Of a DNA stretch of 64,000 nt, positions 55,131 through 62,911 are shown in pieces. Below the pieces are notes generated by a model, which saw only the letters and a program-made list of their open reading frames with translations, ran no database searches and was not told where the DNA came from. Made by a program: the position numbers and the translations under genes. The stretch covers positions 1 to 64,000 of the forward strand of contig JADJSY010000024.1 of assembly GCA_016711435.1 (NCBI GenBank), written 5' to 3'. Origin of the DNA: Lewinellaceae bacterium. Lineage in GTDB: Bacteria > Bacteroidota > Bacteroidia > Chitinophagales > Saprospiraceae. Position 1 is the first letter of the stretch. The number at the start of each line of letters is the position of its first letter.

Positions 55131-56615
55131 TCAAAATGTATAACATTTAATCTTCCGCCGGTTTTGTTTTCCACCACCCCTTCGTTCTTTATTCAACCGC
55201 TCTTTGCCGCCCCCGTTTCCGAATGAGAAACCATTGATTTTCAACCCGATATAAACATCCGCACCGCTCAGTTTTTCCCGGGTAAAAAAACTGCCGATGT
55301 TATCGCTGCCGATATAAAGCCAACCCAAACGGGCAGCCAGGCCTACGCGCAGCGACTGCCAGTCGTTCAACACCACAGGCAGGGAGAAGGACGCCCAACG
55401 GTGTTCAAAACGCGGCACGACAGCCAGGGTGGAGGGCCTTTTGAGGGAATGTTTCAACAACGGCACACGTTGTACCGCCACCGCGCTAAAATACAGATGT
55501 GGCAAAGCCTGCACGTCGAACTGGACGGAAAGTGCCGTCGGCAGTCCCATGGAAAACGTCTGACCTTGCAGCGAAGCCAACGGATCACCCATCAATAGAT
55601 CGCTGATAAGCCTGGAATATCCCTGCGCATTGTCAGCAGTGATCGCATTTCCGTCGACGACGCCAATGGAATCCAGGCGAAGCAAGTGCCGCTCGGCGCC
55701 GCGACTGAATCGTACGAAACCCACATCCAGCAAAGAAACCCCGGCGCGCCAGCGATAATCGCCTTCTTCATCCGCTGCAGCGGCCCAACTGAAACCGATG
55801 TCTATCCCGGCTCCAAAACCACCAAGTTCGGAACCACCTCCAGACACCGTTTCCGCATTCAGCAAAGCGCCTGAAAGCCCATATTCCCAGGTGGGCCTGT
55901 TGAAAATAGCGGTATCATTACTTCCGGGCGTGTATTTAAAAGTGCCATTGGACTGGCCATAGCCGCCCACAAACCCCATCAGAAATTTTGGCTGAATACC
56001 CCAGGCGGTCGTCAGGTCGCCGTCGCTGTTGCTTCTGCTATAATGCAGACCGATTTCTGCCCAACTCATTGCCTCTAATTGAACAGGCTGAATATCAACA
56101 GTTTGCCCGATTCTGATCTGACTAAATTCCGAATATCTGAAAATGGAAGGAATCCGGTATGTAGAAAATTCTCCTCGAATGGCCGTTGTAAGCCCGATGA
56201 CATTGTTTTCCCCAAACCGGAAACTGAATCCCGGCCCCCCGATATGCGCCTGTGTAACGCCGCGCATCGTCCGGTCTTTATTATAATAATCCAGCAGGAT
56301 GGCCTCGGCAGGAAGCGGTTGCTCCGGCGCGAGGTCTGATACGGCTACTATATTGTCTGTATTGCGCAAGGCGTTCGGCAGACTGGTGTTTTTCAGATAA
56401 CCGTAATTATTTTCAATGAAATACCCTGCGTTGAACAAGCTCACTTCCCAGTTATGGGGCATCCAGGCAGTATTGGCAGGATTCAAGCCAACGGAATAGA
56501 GGCCCGAATATCGTTCGAGCCGCATGCCCAACTGTTCCTGGGCAAACAGGGACTGACTGAGAACAAAAAACGTGTACAAAAGTATGGAAGAACGGTACAG
56601 GCGGGAGTAATACAT
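55131..56615 (-). CDS. DUF5723 family outer-membrane barrel protein
   Basis: 494 residues. A signal peptide ends SQSLFAQ, followed by LERYSGLYSVGLNPANTAWM, the typical start of DUF5723 and PorV/FadL-like Bacteroidota barrels (NPAN motif). Repeated amphipathic strands follow (GFSFRFGENNVIGLTTAIRG, WAEIGLHYSR, AGVSLLDVGFVRF, LGWLYIGSDNIG). The tail NGGGKERLNKERRGGGKQNR is basic and low-complexity. Expected in the outer membrane; cargo unknown. Its 3' end abuts the 28-bp hairpin. Confidence 0.8.
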   Translation of the reverse strand: MYYSRLYRSSILLYTFFVLSQSLFAQEQLGMRLERYSGLYSVGLNPANTAWMPHNWEVSLFNAGYFIENNYGYLKNTSLPNALRNTDNIVAVSDLAPEQPLPAEAILLDYYNKDRTMRGVTQAHIGGPGFSFRFGENNVIGLTTAIRGEFSTYRIPSIFRYSEFSQIRIGQTVDIQPVQLEAMSWAEIGLHYSRSNSDGDLTTAWGIQPKFLMGFVGGYGQSNGTFKYTPGSNDTAIFNRPTWEYGLSGALLNAETVSGGGSELGGFGAGIDIGFSWAAAADEEGDYRWRAGVSLLDVGFVRFSRGAERHLLRLDSIGVVDGNAITADNAQGYSRLISDLLMGDPLASLQGQTFSMGLPTALSVQFDVQALPHLYFSAVAVQRVPLLKHSLKRPSTLAVVPRFEHRWASFSLPVVLNDWQSLRVGLAARLGWLYIGSDNIGSFFTREKLSGADVYIGLKINGFSFGNGGGKERLNKERRGGGKQNRRKIKCYTF

Positions 56616-56645
56616 GGACGGGAATTGACAGATTTGATGATTAAT

Positions 56646-56739
56646 TCAAAGGTTTGATGGTTTGAATGGTTTGATGGTTTGAGGTGGTAACTCAAGGCTT
56701 TAGGTTACCACCTCAAACCATCAAACCATCAAACCTTTC
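56646..56739. repeat. Family B hairpin between divergent genes
   Basis: TTTGATGGTTTGAGGTGGTA pairs with TACCACCTCAAACCATCAAA, with further GGTTTGATGG words outside. The core GGTGGTAAC...GTTACCACC is as at 20313. It lies between divergent starts, so it is not simply a terminator. Confidence 0.7.
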
Positions 56740-56879
56740 ATACGCTCACAACGTCCAAATTACCTGGCTGATTGAATGTGCGGGCCACTTTTTTATCTAA
56801 AACCTGAAATCTTTGCCCTGAACGCGTACTTTTTAGGCCTCACCGGATACCACCATGCAGAAAGTACTGACAGTCGTGC

Positions 56880-56887
56880 TATCTTTG
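56880..56887 (+). promoter_or_regulatory. Candidate -7 box TATCTTTG
   Basis: TATCTTTG matches TAnnTTTG 53 bases before the aldolase start. No TTG at -33 spacing. It lies inside a 13-codon ATG frame (56855-56896) that I take as chance. Confidence 0.35.
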
Positions 56888-56940
56888 GCCGTGTAATTTT
56901 TACGCTAACTATTGTTTGTTCACAAAACTTGCCGTCTTAA

Positions 56941-58005
56941 ATGAAATTCCGACCCGGTGTCCTGCATGGCCAGGAAGTAACAGATCTCCTCAATTATGCC
57001 AACGAACAAAATTTCGCGCTACCAGCTGTGAATGTAATTGGCACCAACACCGTAAATGCTGTTTTAGAGACGGCTGCGGCGGTGAAAAGCCCGGTAATTA
57101 TTCAGTTTTCGCACGGTGGCGCTGCATTTTTTGCAGGCAAAGGCCTTTCCAATGAGGGCCAGAAAGCCTCTATCCTGGGCGGCATTTCCGGTGCGCAACA
57201 CGTTCACGCCATGGCGGAGGCCTATGGGGTTCCGGTTATTCTGCACACTGACCACTGCGCGCTCAATATCATCGATTGGGTAGATGGCTTGCTGGATGCA
57301 GGTGAGAAATTTTATGAAAAAAACGGCTATCCACTGTACAGCAGCCACATGCTCGACCTGTCGGAAGAACCGCTGCACGAAAACATCGAAATTTCTTCCC
57401 AGCGTTTTGAACGTATGGCAAAAATGGGAATGACCCTTGAAATCGAACTCGGCGTAACCGGCGGTGAAGAAGATGGCGTAGACAATACGGATATCGACTC
57501 TTCCCGGTTGTACACCCAGCCGCATGAAGTAGCCTATTCCTATGAACACCTGCTCAAAATAAGCCCCAATTTCACTATTGCGGCGGCATTTGGCAATGTT
57601 CACGGCGTGTACAAGCCCGGAAATGTCAAATTGCAGCCGGTGATTCTCAAAAATTCCCAGGAGTTTATTCGTGAAAAATTCGGACTCACCGCTAAAACGC
57701 CGGTCAATTTCGTATTCCACGGCGGTTCGGGTTCGGCACAAAGCGAAATTCGTGAAGCCATTGAATACGGCGCTGTCAAAATGAATATCGATACCGATAT
57801 GCAATGGGCTTACTGGGATGGTATTCGCGCTTATTACGAATCCAAAAAAGGTTATCTGCAAAGCCAGATCGGCAACCCGGATGGAGAAGACAAACCGAAT
57901 AAAAAATACTACGATCCGCGGGTTTGGCTGCGCGAAGGCGAAAAAACCTTTGTGGTGCGCCTGAAGCAGGCATTTGAGGATTTGAATTGTATCGGGAAGA
58001 ATTAG
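56941..58005 (+). CDS. fbaA: Class II fructose-bisphosphate aldolase
   Basis: 354 residues. It cleaves fructose-1,6-bisphosphate to DHAP and glyceraldehyde-3-phosphate. VPVILHTDHCALN holds the catalytic Asp104 and zinc His105; MTLEIELGVTGGEEDG is the second metal and monovalent-cation region; AAAFGNVHGVY and NFVFHGGSGS supply further zinc and phosphate contacts; and KMNIDTDMQWAY binds substrate. Length and the GGEEDGVDN insertion place it in class IIA (FbaA). Start at 56941, intact. The 3' end is followed by a family C hairpin and a strong terminator. Confidence 0.95.
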   Translation: MKFRPGVLHGQEVTDLLNYANEQNFALPAVNVIGTNTVNAVLETAAAVKSPVIIQFSHGGAAFFAGKGLSNEGQKASILGGISGAQHVHAMAEAYGVPVILHTDHCALNIIDWVDGLLDAGEKFYEKNGYPLYSSHMLDLSEEPLHENIEISSQRFERMAKMGMTLEIELGVTGGEEDGVDNTDIDSSRLYTQPHEVAYSYEHLLKISPNFTIAAAFGNVHGVYKPGNVKLQPVILKNSQEFIREKFGLTAKTPVNFVFHGGSGSAQSEIREAIEYGAVKMNIDTDMQWAYWDGIRAYYESKKGYLQSQIGNPDGEDKPNKKYYDPRVWLREGEKTFVVRLKQAFEDLNCIGKN

Positions 58006-58130
58006 TGTTTGGTGTTTGGTGTTTAGTGTTTAGGGCGCTTCGCTTTTGGCAATTGAATAAAATTTGGCCAAAATACACGCGGTTGCCACAGGCAGCGTGC
58101 CCTAAACACAAAACACCACACACCAAACAC
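58006..58130. repeat. Family C hairpin
   Basis: GTGTTTGGTGTTTGGTGTTT with TTTAGGGCGCT at the left; AGCGTGCCCTAAACACAAAA and CACCAAACAC at the right. The left arm begins at the aldolase stop codon. Confidence 0.7.
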
Positions 58131-58139
58131 CAAAAAAAC

Positions 58140-58181
58140 AAGCCGCCAGGAGAAGATAATTCTCCCGGCGGCTTATTTTTT
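58140..58181 (+). terminator. Rho-independent terminator after the aldolase gene
   Basis: AAGCCGCCAGGAGAA at 58140-58154 pairs with TTCTCCCGGCGGCTT at 58160-58174 with one mismatch and a 5-base loop, followed by ATTTTTTT. It is the cleanest intrinsic terminator in the window. Confidence 0.85.
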
Positions 58182-58298
58182 TGGGTTCCTGTAACGGCGT
58201 TCCCATTTTTTTACATCTTTGCTGCTGGTTTTCGGATATAAAATTTTTTACTCAAATTAATATACGGACGAATCTTCTAAAATTAGCAACAACAACAG

Positions 58299-59690
58299 AT
58301 GGCTCTTTCTACAACAAATTCAGGCGAAACAGATACAAAACCCAAACTCGCAACCCGCGATATCTGGAACATGAGTGTCGGATTTCTGGGTATTCAGGCA
58401 GGTTTTGCCCTTCAGAATGGTAATGCCAGCAGTATTCTGCAACGTTACGGCGCCGATGTACACGAACTTCCCAATTTCTGGCTGGTGGCGCCGATCATCG
58501 GCATGATTGTCCAACCCATCATCGGACACTATTCGGATCGTACCTGGACGCGTTATGGTCGGCGCAAACCCTTTTTCCTGGCAGGCGCCATTGCAGCCTG
58601 CTTCGGTATGATGTTGATGCCCAATGCCGGCGCGCTGACTGCCTTTTTGCCGCTGGTACTTATGGGGGCAGGCATGTTGATGATTATGGACGCTTCTTTT
58701 AATGTTGCCATGGAGCCTTTCCGTGCTTTGGTGGCAGATAAACTTCCTGCATCGCAGCGCACACAGGGTTTTTCGGTACAAACAGCGCTGATCGGCATCG
58801 GCGCCGTCATTGGTTCCTGGCTTCCCTGGTTTTTGGCCAATGTTGGCGGCGTAACGGATACTGCCGCAGCAGGTCTTATCCCGGACAACGTAAAATGGTC
58901 ATTTTACATCGGCGGATTTCTGTTGCTGGCTGCCGTCTTATGGACGGTTTTTACCACAAAAGAATATACGCCCAAAGAACAGCAGCAGCATGCGGGCGGA
59001 TTGGATACGGAGATTGAAAAAGGTGGATTGGGCTTGATTTTCAAGGACTTGCTCAAAATGCCTAAAACCATGCGGCAATTGGGTTGGGTACAGTTTTTTT
59101 CCTGGTTCGGCCTCTTTTCCATGTGGGTATTTACTACACCCGCCATTGCGCACCACGTGTACGGCTGCGCCATCGACGACACCACTTCAAAGGCATATAG
59201 CGACGCAGGAAACTGGACCGGGATTATTTTCGGCGTATATAATTTAGTTTCCGCTGTTTTCGCGCTGTTATTGCCTACCATTGCAGGGCGTATCGGACGG
59301 AAAAAGACACATGCCATAGCGCTTGTTTGCGGCGGATTGGGGCTTATTTCCATGTATTTTGCTACTTCGCCCAATTTCCTGCTATTATCTATGGTAGGTG
59401 TTGGGATGGCATGGGCCAGTATCCTCTCCATGCCTTATGCCATGCTGGCGGGTTCCTTGCCTGTCCATAAAATGGGGGTGTATATGGGTATTTTTAATTT
59501 TTTCATCACTATTCCACAAATTGTAAGCGGTGTCATCAACCGCCCGATCGTGCAGCATTTGTTTGGCAACAATGCCATCTACGCCATTGTGATGGCCGGC
59601 GTTTTTTTCCTCCTGGCCGCTGCATCCGTTGTATTAGTAGAAGACAAAGACGATCCGGTGAGCAGCCGTTCTCAGTCAACCCTTACTTGA
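58299..59690 (+). CDS. MFS sugar transporter, SLC45/maltose type
   Basis: 463 residues with 12 predicted helices. The start of the domain, RDIWNMSVGFLGIQAGFALQ, together with IGMIVQPIIGHYSDRTWTRYGRRKPFFLAG (broken here), is typical of the GPH/SLC45-like group that imports sucrose, maltose or other glucosides with H+. A second motif is TIAGRIGRKKTHAIAL. The nearby GH13 alpha-amylase-family lipoprotein gene suggests a maltodextrin or maltose substrate, an inference from context. Frame intact; start 58299. Confidence 0.85.
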   Translation: MALSTTNSGETDTKPKLATRDIWNMSVGFLGIQAGFALQNGNASSILQRYGADVHELPNFWLVAPIIGMIVQPIIGHYSDRTWTRYGRRKPFFLAGAIAACFGMMLMPNAGALTAFLPLVLMGAGMLMIMDASFNVAMEPFRALVADKLPASQRTQGFSVQTALIGIGAVIGSWLPWFLANVGGVTDTAAAGLIPDNVKWSFYIGGFLLLAAVLWTVFTTKEYTPKEQQQHAGGLDTEIEKGGLGLIFKDLLKMPKTMRQLGWVQFFSWFGLFSMWVFTTPAIAHHVYGCAIDDTTSKAYSDAGNWTGIIFGVYNLVSAVFALLLPTIAGRIGRKKTHAIALVCGGLGLISMYFATSPNFLLLSMVGVGMAWASILSMPYAMLAGSLPVHKMGVYMGIFNFFITIPQIVSGVINRPIVQHLFGNNAIYAIVMAGVFFLLAAASVVLVEDKDDPVSSRSQSTLT

Positions 59691-59715
59691 TTTCTTCACT
59701 TAAAACTTGCATATT

Positions 59716-59967
59716 ATGGAACTGAATTCTCTCATTTTTACACTGATTATTGGCGCCGCATCCGGTTGGTTGGCGGGCTTAATCCGTCAGGGCTACGGCT
59801 TTGGCCTGCTCGGCAACATTGTTGTTGGTATCCTTGGCGCTTTTATTGGCAGCTGGTTATTCCGTCAAATGGGTGTAAGCATCGGCGCAGGTTTGGTCAA
59901 CCATATTATCACGGCTGTCATCGGCGCACTGGTGCTGTTGTTCTTGATCGGATTGTTCCGAAAGTAA
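59716..59967 (+). CDS. GlsB/YeaQ/YmgE family small membrane protein
   Basis: 83 residues from the ATG at 59716. Three transmembrane segments with the family's Gly-rich pattern: FTLIIGAASGWLAGLIRQGYG, LLGNIVVGILGAFIGSWLF and HIITAVIGALVLLFLIGLF (some broken for length). Known as transglycosylase-associated proteins linked to stress in other bacteria; biochemical role unresolved. A TTG three codons upstream is a possible but less likely start. It lies 25 bases after the sugar transporter, probably the same transcript. Confidence 0.88.
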   Translation: MELNSLIFTLIIGAASGWLAGLIRQGYGFGLLGNIVVGILGAFIGSWLFRQMGVSIGAGLVNHIITAVIGALVLLFLIGLFRK

Positions 59968-59987
59968 GTACACCTCTACATTGACTA

Positions 59988-60054
59988 CATAGGCATATAG
60001 AGCACATAGTGTTGACATCCAACAAACTATGTACACTATGTGCCTATGTTTTTT
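59988..60054 (+). terminator. Hairpin with T-run after the GlsB-like gene
   Basis: CATAGGCATATAGAGCACAT (59988 on) pairs with the arm 60026-60048, which ends ATGTGCCTATG, followed by six T. It shares its words with the hairpin at 7461-7536, so it is another dispersed family. Confidence 0.6.
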
Positions 60055-60062
60055 ACCTTTAA

Positions 60063-60128
60063 GTAGTTATTGGTTATCAGTGTTGATAATCAAGCATTTG
60101 TAAAGAATTTAGTCTAAACAATTTCTGC
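60063..60128. repeat. Truncated relative of the 28081-28507 element
   Basis: GTTATTGGTTATC, then TTGATAATCAAGCATTTGTA and AAGAATTTAGTCTAAAC follow the complement of 28420-28495 (TGATAATCAAGCATTTACAA, AAGAACTTAGCCAAAAC) with scattered changes. Only one end is present; there is no inverted partner here. Confidence 0.6.
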
Positions 60129-60158
60129 CCACTTACTTAGAATAAACAGATTGCGCTT

Positions 60159-62056
60159 ATGCTTACTCGAATACTACTTTTTGCCTGCTATTTACCCTTA
60201 CGGCCTGTAAACACTACTTGGGAAATCCCTATAAAACACCGCTTACTTCGCGCGTGGTGCCTGTTTCTAATAGCGACCTGCGCATGGAACCGGCTTTTTG
60301 GTGGACAGGTATGCAGCACAATCAGGTGGAAATTCTGTTACAGCGAGCGGAACTGGCATCATATACGCTCCAATTGGGCGCCACAAAAGACATCAAACTG
60401 CTGAAAGTCGAAAAAGGAGACAGTCCTAACTATTTATTCGTTACGCTGGAAATCGGTGAAAAGGCAATGCCGCAAAAAGTCCCGCTGGTTTTTTCAAAAG
60501 GAACGCAGTCTTTTACCGTCGAATTTCCGGTAATGGCGCGCAATACCATGCCCAAAGCACAGGGTGTCGACAGCCGGGATGTGGTGTATATGCTTATGCC
60601 CGACCGTTTTGCCAATGGCGACCTTTCCAATGATTCCATTGCCGGGATGCTGCAAAAAGCCGATCGGAGCAATATGGAAGCACGGCATGGAGGCGACCTG
60701 GCAGGCGTACAGATGCACCTGGATTATTTACAGGATTTGGGCATTACCGCTCTTTGGCTCAATCCCGAACTGGAAAACGATCAGCCCCGCGCTTCTTATC
60801 ACGGTTATGCCGTGACCAACCATTACCTGGTAGACAGGCGCTTCGGCTCGAATGAACAGTACCGCCAATTAGTAAGCGAATGCCACCGCCGCGGCATCAA
60901 AATGATCCGCGATGTGGTGCTCAACCACATCGGCAGCAACCACTACTGGATGAAAGACCTGCCCACAAAAGATTGGTTGAATCAATGGCCGGCCTACACC
61001 AACACTTCTTTCCGGGCACCCACTATACTGGACCCCTATGCTTCCGAATACGATAAAAAAATGTTCAACGACGGCTGGTTCGACGTGGATATGCCCGACC
61101 TCAACCAGCGCAATCCCCATGTAGCGAACTACCTGATCCAACAGGCGATCTGGTGGACGGAATACGCCGGTCTGGATGGTTTTCGCATCGATACCTACAC
61201 GTATTCCGACCAGGCTTTTATGAGCAAATGGTGCGCTGCCGTCCGAAAAGAATACCCCAATATGGCCATGTTTGGTGAAATATGGGAGCAAGGCGTTGTT
61301 GTGCAGGGCTTTTTCGCCGATAACCAACCCATGGCCCGGGCAAACTTTGATTCCAACCTGCCGGGCGTCATTGATTTTCAAATGTGTTTCGCGATTCAGG
61401 AAGCGCTCACCAAAGGGCCGGGCTGGCAGGACGGCGATGCACGTATTTATTATACCCTGGCACAGGATTACTTTTACGAGGATCCTTTGAAAAACCTCAT
61501 TTTTTTGGACAACCACGATATGAAACGTTTTTATACGATCGTCGACGAGCAGATCAACAAGTATAAATCCGGTATCGCATTTCTGCTGACGACCCGCGGT
61601 GTTCCTCAAATTTACTACGCTACAGAAATTTTGAGCACCGGCACGGGCAATCCGTCCTGGGCTACATACAGAAAAGATTTCCCAGGTGGCTGGCCCACAG
61701 ATACGATCAACAAGTTTCGCCCGGAAGGGCGAACGCCCATAGAGCAGGAGGCATTTGAGTACACCCGTGCCCTGATCAAATACCGCAATGCCACGCCGGC
61801 TTTGCAAACCGGGAAACTCATGCAGTTTACGCCTAAAGACGGTCTGTACACCTATTTCCGCTACGATGCCAGTAAAACCGTAATGATTGTACTCAATACT
61901 TCCGAAAAGGATAAAGTCCTGGAAACGAACCGTTTTGCGGAGCGGATGCAGGGTTTTTCCAAGGCCAAAAATGTGGTGACCGGTGCAACTATTAGTGATA
62001 TTGGCAGCCTGGAGGTGGGGAAGAACTCCTGCCTTGTCCTGGAACTTAGTTATTAG
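60159..62056 (+). CDS. GH13 alpha-amylase-family lipoprotein (cyclomaltodextrinase/neopullulanase-like), one-base frameshift
   Basis: The ATG at 60159 begins MLTRILLF; one T is missing from the run at 60178-60182. Restoring it gives MLTRILLFCLLFTLTACKHY, a lipoprotein signal with LTAC lipobox, joined to the long frame ending at 62056, about 632 residues. An N-terminal beta-sandwich (to about 120) precedes the barrel: YMLMPDRFANGD, then DVVLNHIG, GFRIDTYTY with nucleophile Asp325 (counted from the ATG at 60218), FGEIWEQG with acid Glu354, and FLDNHDMKRF with Asp434. These are the four GH13 conserved regions. It is predicted to cleave cyclodextrins, pullulan or maltodextrins at the cell envelope, feeding the SLC45-like transporter upstream. 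Confidence 0.9.
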
Positions 62057-62146
62057 TTATCCGTTATTAGTTATCAGTGTGGTAGCCCTTGGCCGCTCTA
62101 TCAGCAAAGCCAAGGGCTACCACACTGATAACTAATAACGGATAAC
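62056..62146. terminator. Family A hairpin with perfect 38-bp arms
   Basis: 62056-62093 is the exact reverse complement of 62109-62146 with a 15-base loop. Arms combine GTTATCCGTTATTAGTTATC with GTGTGGTAGCCCTTGGC. It starts on the last base of the GH13 stop codon and nearly reaches the stop of the convergent SDR gene; weaker pairing continues outward. Confidence 0.85.
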
Positions 62147-62152
62147 CGATAA

Positions 62153-62911
62153 CTAACTACGTCCACTCCGATTCACCGCCACCGCGCTGGCCTGCTGCGT
62201 GGAAAACATATAGATGTCCTGAATATTGACATGCGCCGGACGCGTAGCCATGTAGTATATCGCGTCGGCTACGTCGCTTGATTTGAGCGGTTGAAAATCA
62301 TTGTAAATTTTGGCGCGCTCCGCATCGCCGTCGAAGCGGTTGATGGCAAACTCCGTTTCTTCCACATGACCGGGGCTAACCTGGCTCACCCGGATATTAT
62401 GGGTAAACAAGTCGTAGCGCATCGATTTGGTCAGCGCATCCACAGCGGCTTTGCTGGCGCAGTAGAGATTTCCATTTGGGTAAATTTCTTTCCCGGCAAT
62501 GCTTCCGACATTGATGATATGGCCGCTTTTGCGCTGAACCATACCTTGCGCTACAATTCTGGAAACATATGCCATACCTTTTACATTTGTGTCGATCATG
62601 GCATCCCAGTGTGAAAGGTTTCCTTCGTGAATCGGGGAAAAACCTTTTGCCAACCCGGCATTATTGACCAAAATATCGATGTTTTGAAAATTATCGGGCA
62701 AATTGGAAAGCGCCGCTTCTACGGCTCCGGCATCCCGCACGTCGAAAGGCAGCAACAAAACATCACTGCCATAGTCGGCTTCAAAACTGTTTTTCAAAGC
62801 CACCAAACGCTCCACGCGCCTGCCGGTCAGGATCAGGCGGTATCCGTTTTGTGCAAATATTTCAGCAGTGGCTTTACCAATACCGGAAGTGGCGCCGGTG
62901 ATCAGTACCAG
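62153..62911 (-). CDS. SDR-family NAD(P)-dependent oxidoreductase
   Basis: About 252 residues. Rossmann motif ITGATSGIGKATAEIFAQNG, LVNNAGLAKG, the Ser region IINVGSIAGKEIYPNG and the YxxxK pair YCASK. This is a classical SDR of the YdfG/serine-3-dehydrogenase type, judging by LPFDVRD and the VxPGHVEETEF block. The start is unclear: the frame is open upstream of LVLITG to a TGA near 62955 without any ATG. A CTG at 62911 would give the usual family length, and a GTG at 62815 would cut off the cofactor motif. A lost base near the overlap with the TPR gene may hide the start. Substrate unknown. Confidence 0.82.
   Translation of the reverse strand: MVLITGATSGIGKATAEIFAQNGYRLILTGRRVERLVALKNSFEADYGSDVLLLPFDVRDAGAVEAALSNLPDNFQNIDILVNNAGLAKGFSPIHEGNLSHWDAMIDTNVKGMAYVSRIVAQGMVQRKSGHIINVGSIAGKEIYPNGNLYCASKAAVDALTKSMRYDLFTHNIRVSQVSPGHVEETEFAINRFDGDAERAKIYNDFQPLKSSDVADAIYYMATRPAHVNIQDIYMFSTQQASAVAVNRSGRS

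Noticed and set aside
56855..56896. 13-codon peptide MQKVLTVVLSLAV
   Set aside because: It looks like a signal-peptide start, but it is too short to support, overlaps a promoter-like box, and nothing follows in other frames.
57064..57861. 265-codon minus-strand frame
   Set aside because: Antisense to class II aldolase, which is conserved over its whole length.
60869..61807. 312-codon open frame on the minus strand
   Set aside because: It lies fully antisense to the GH13 catalytic domain, which has all active-site motifs; the antisense product shows no recognisable domain.
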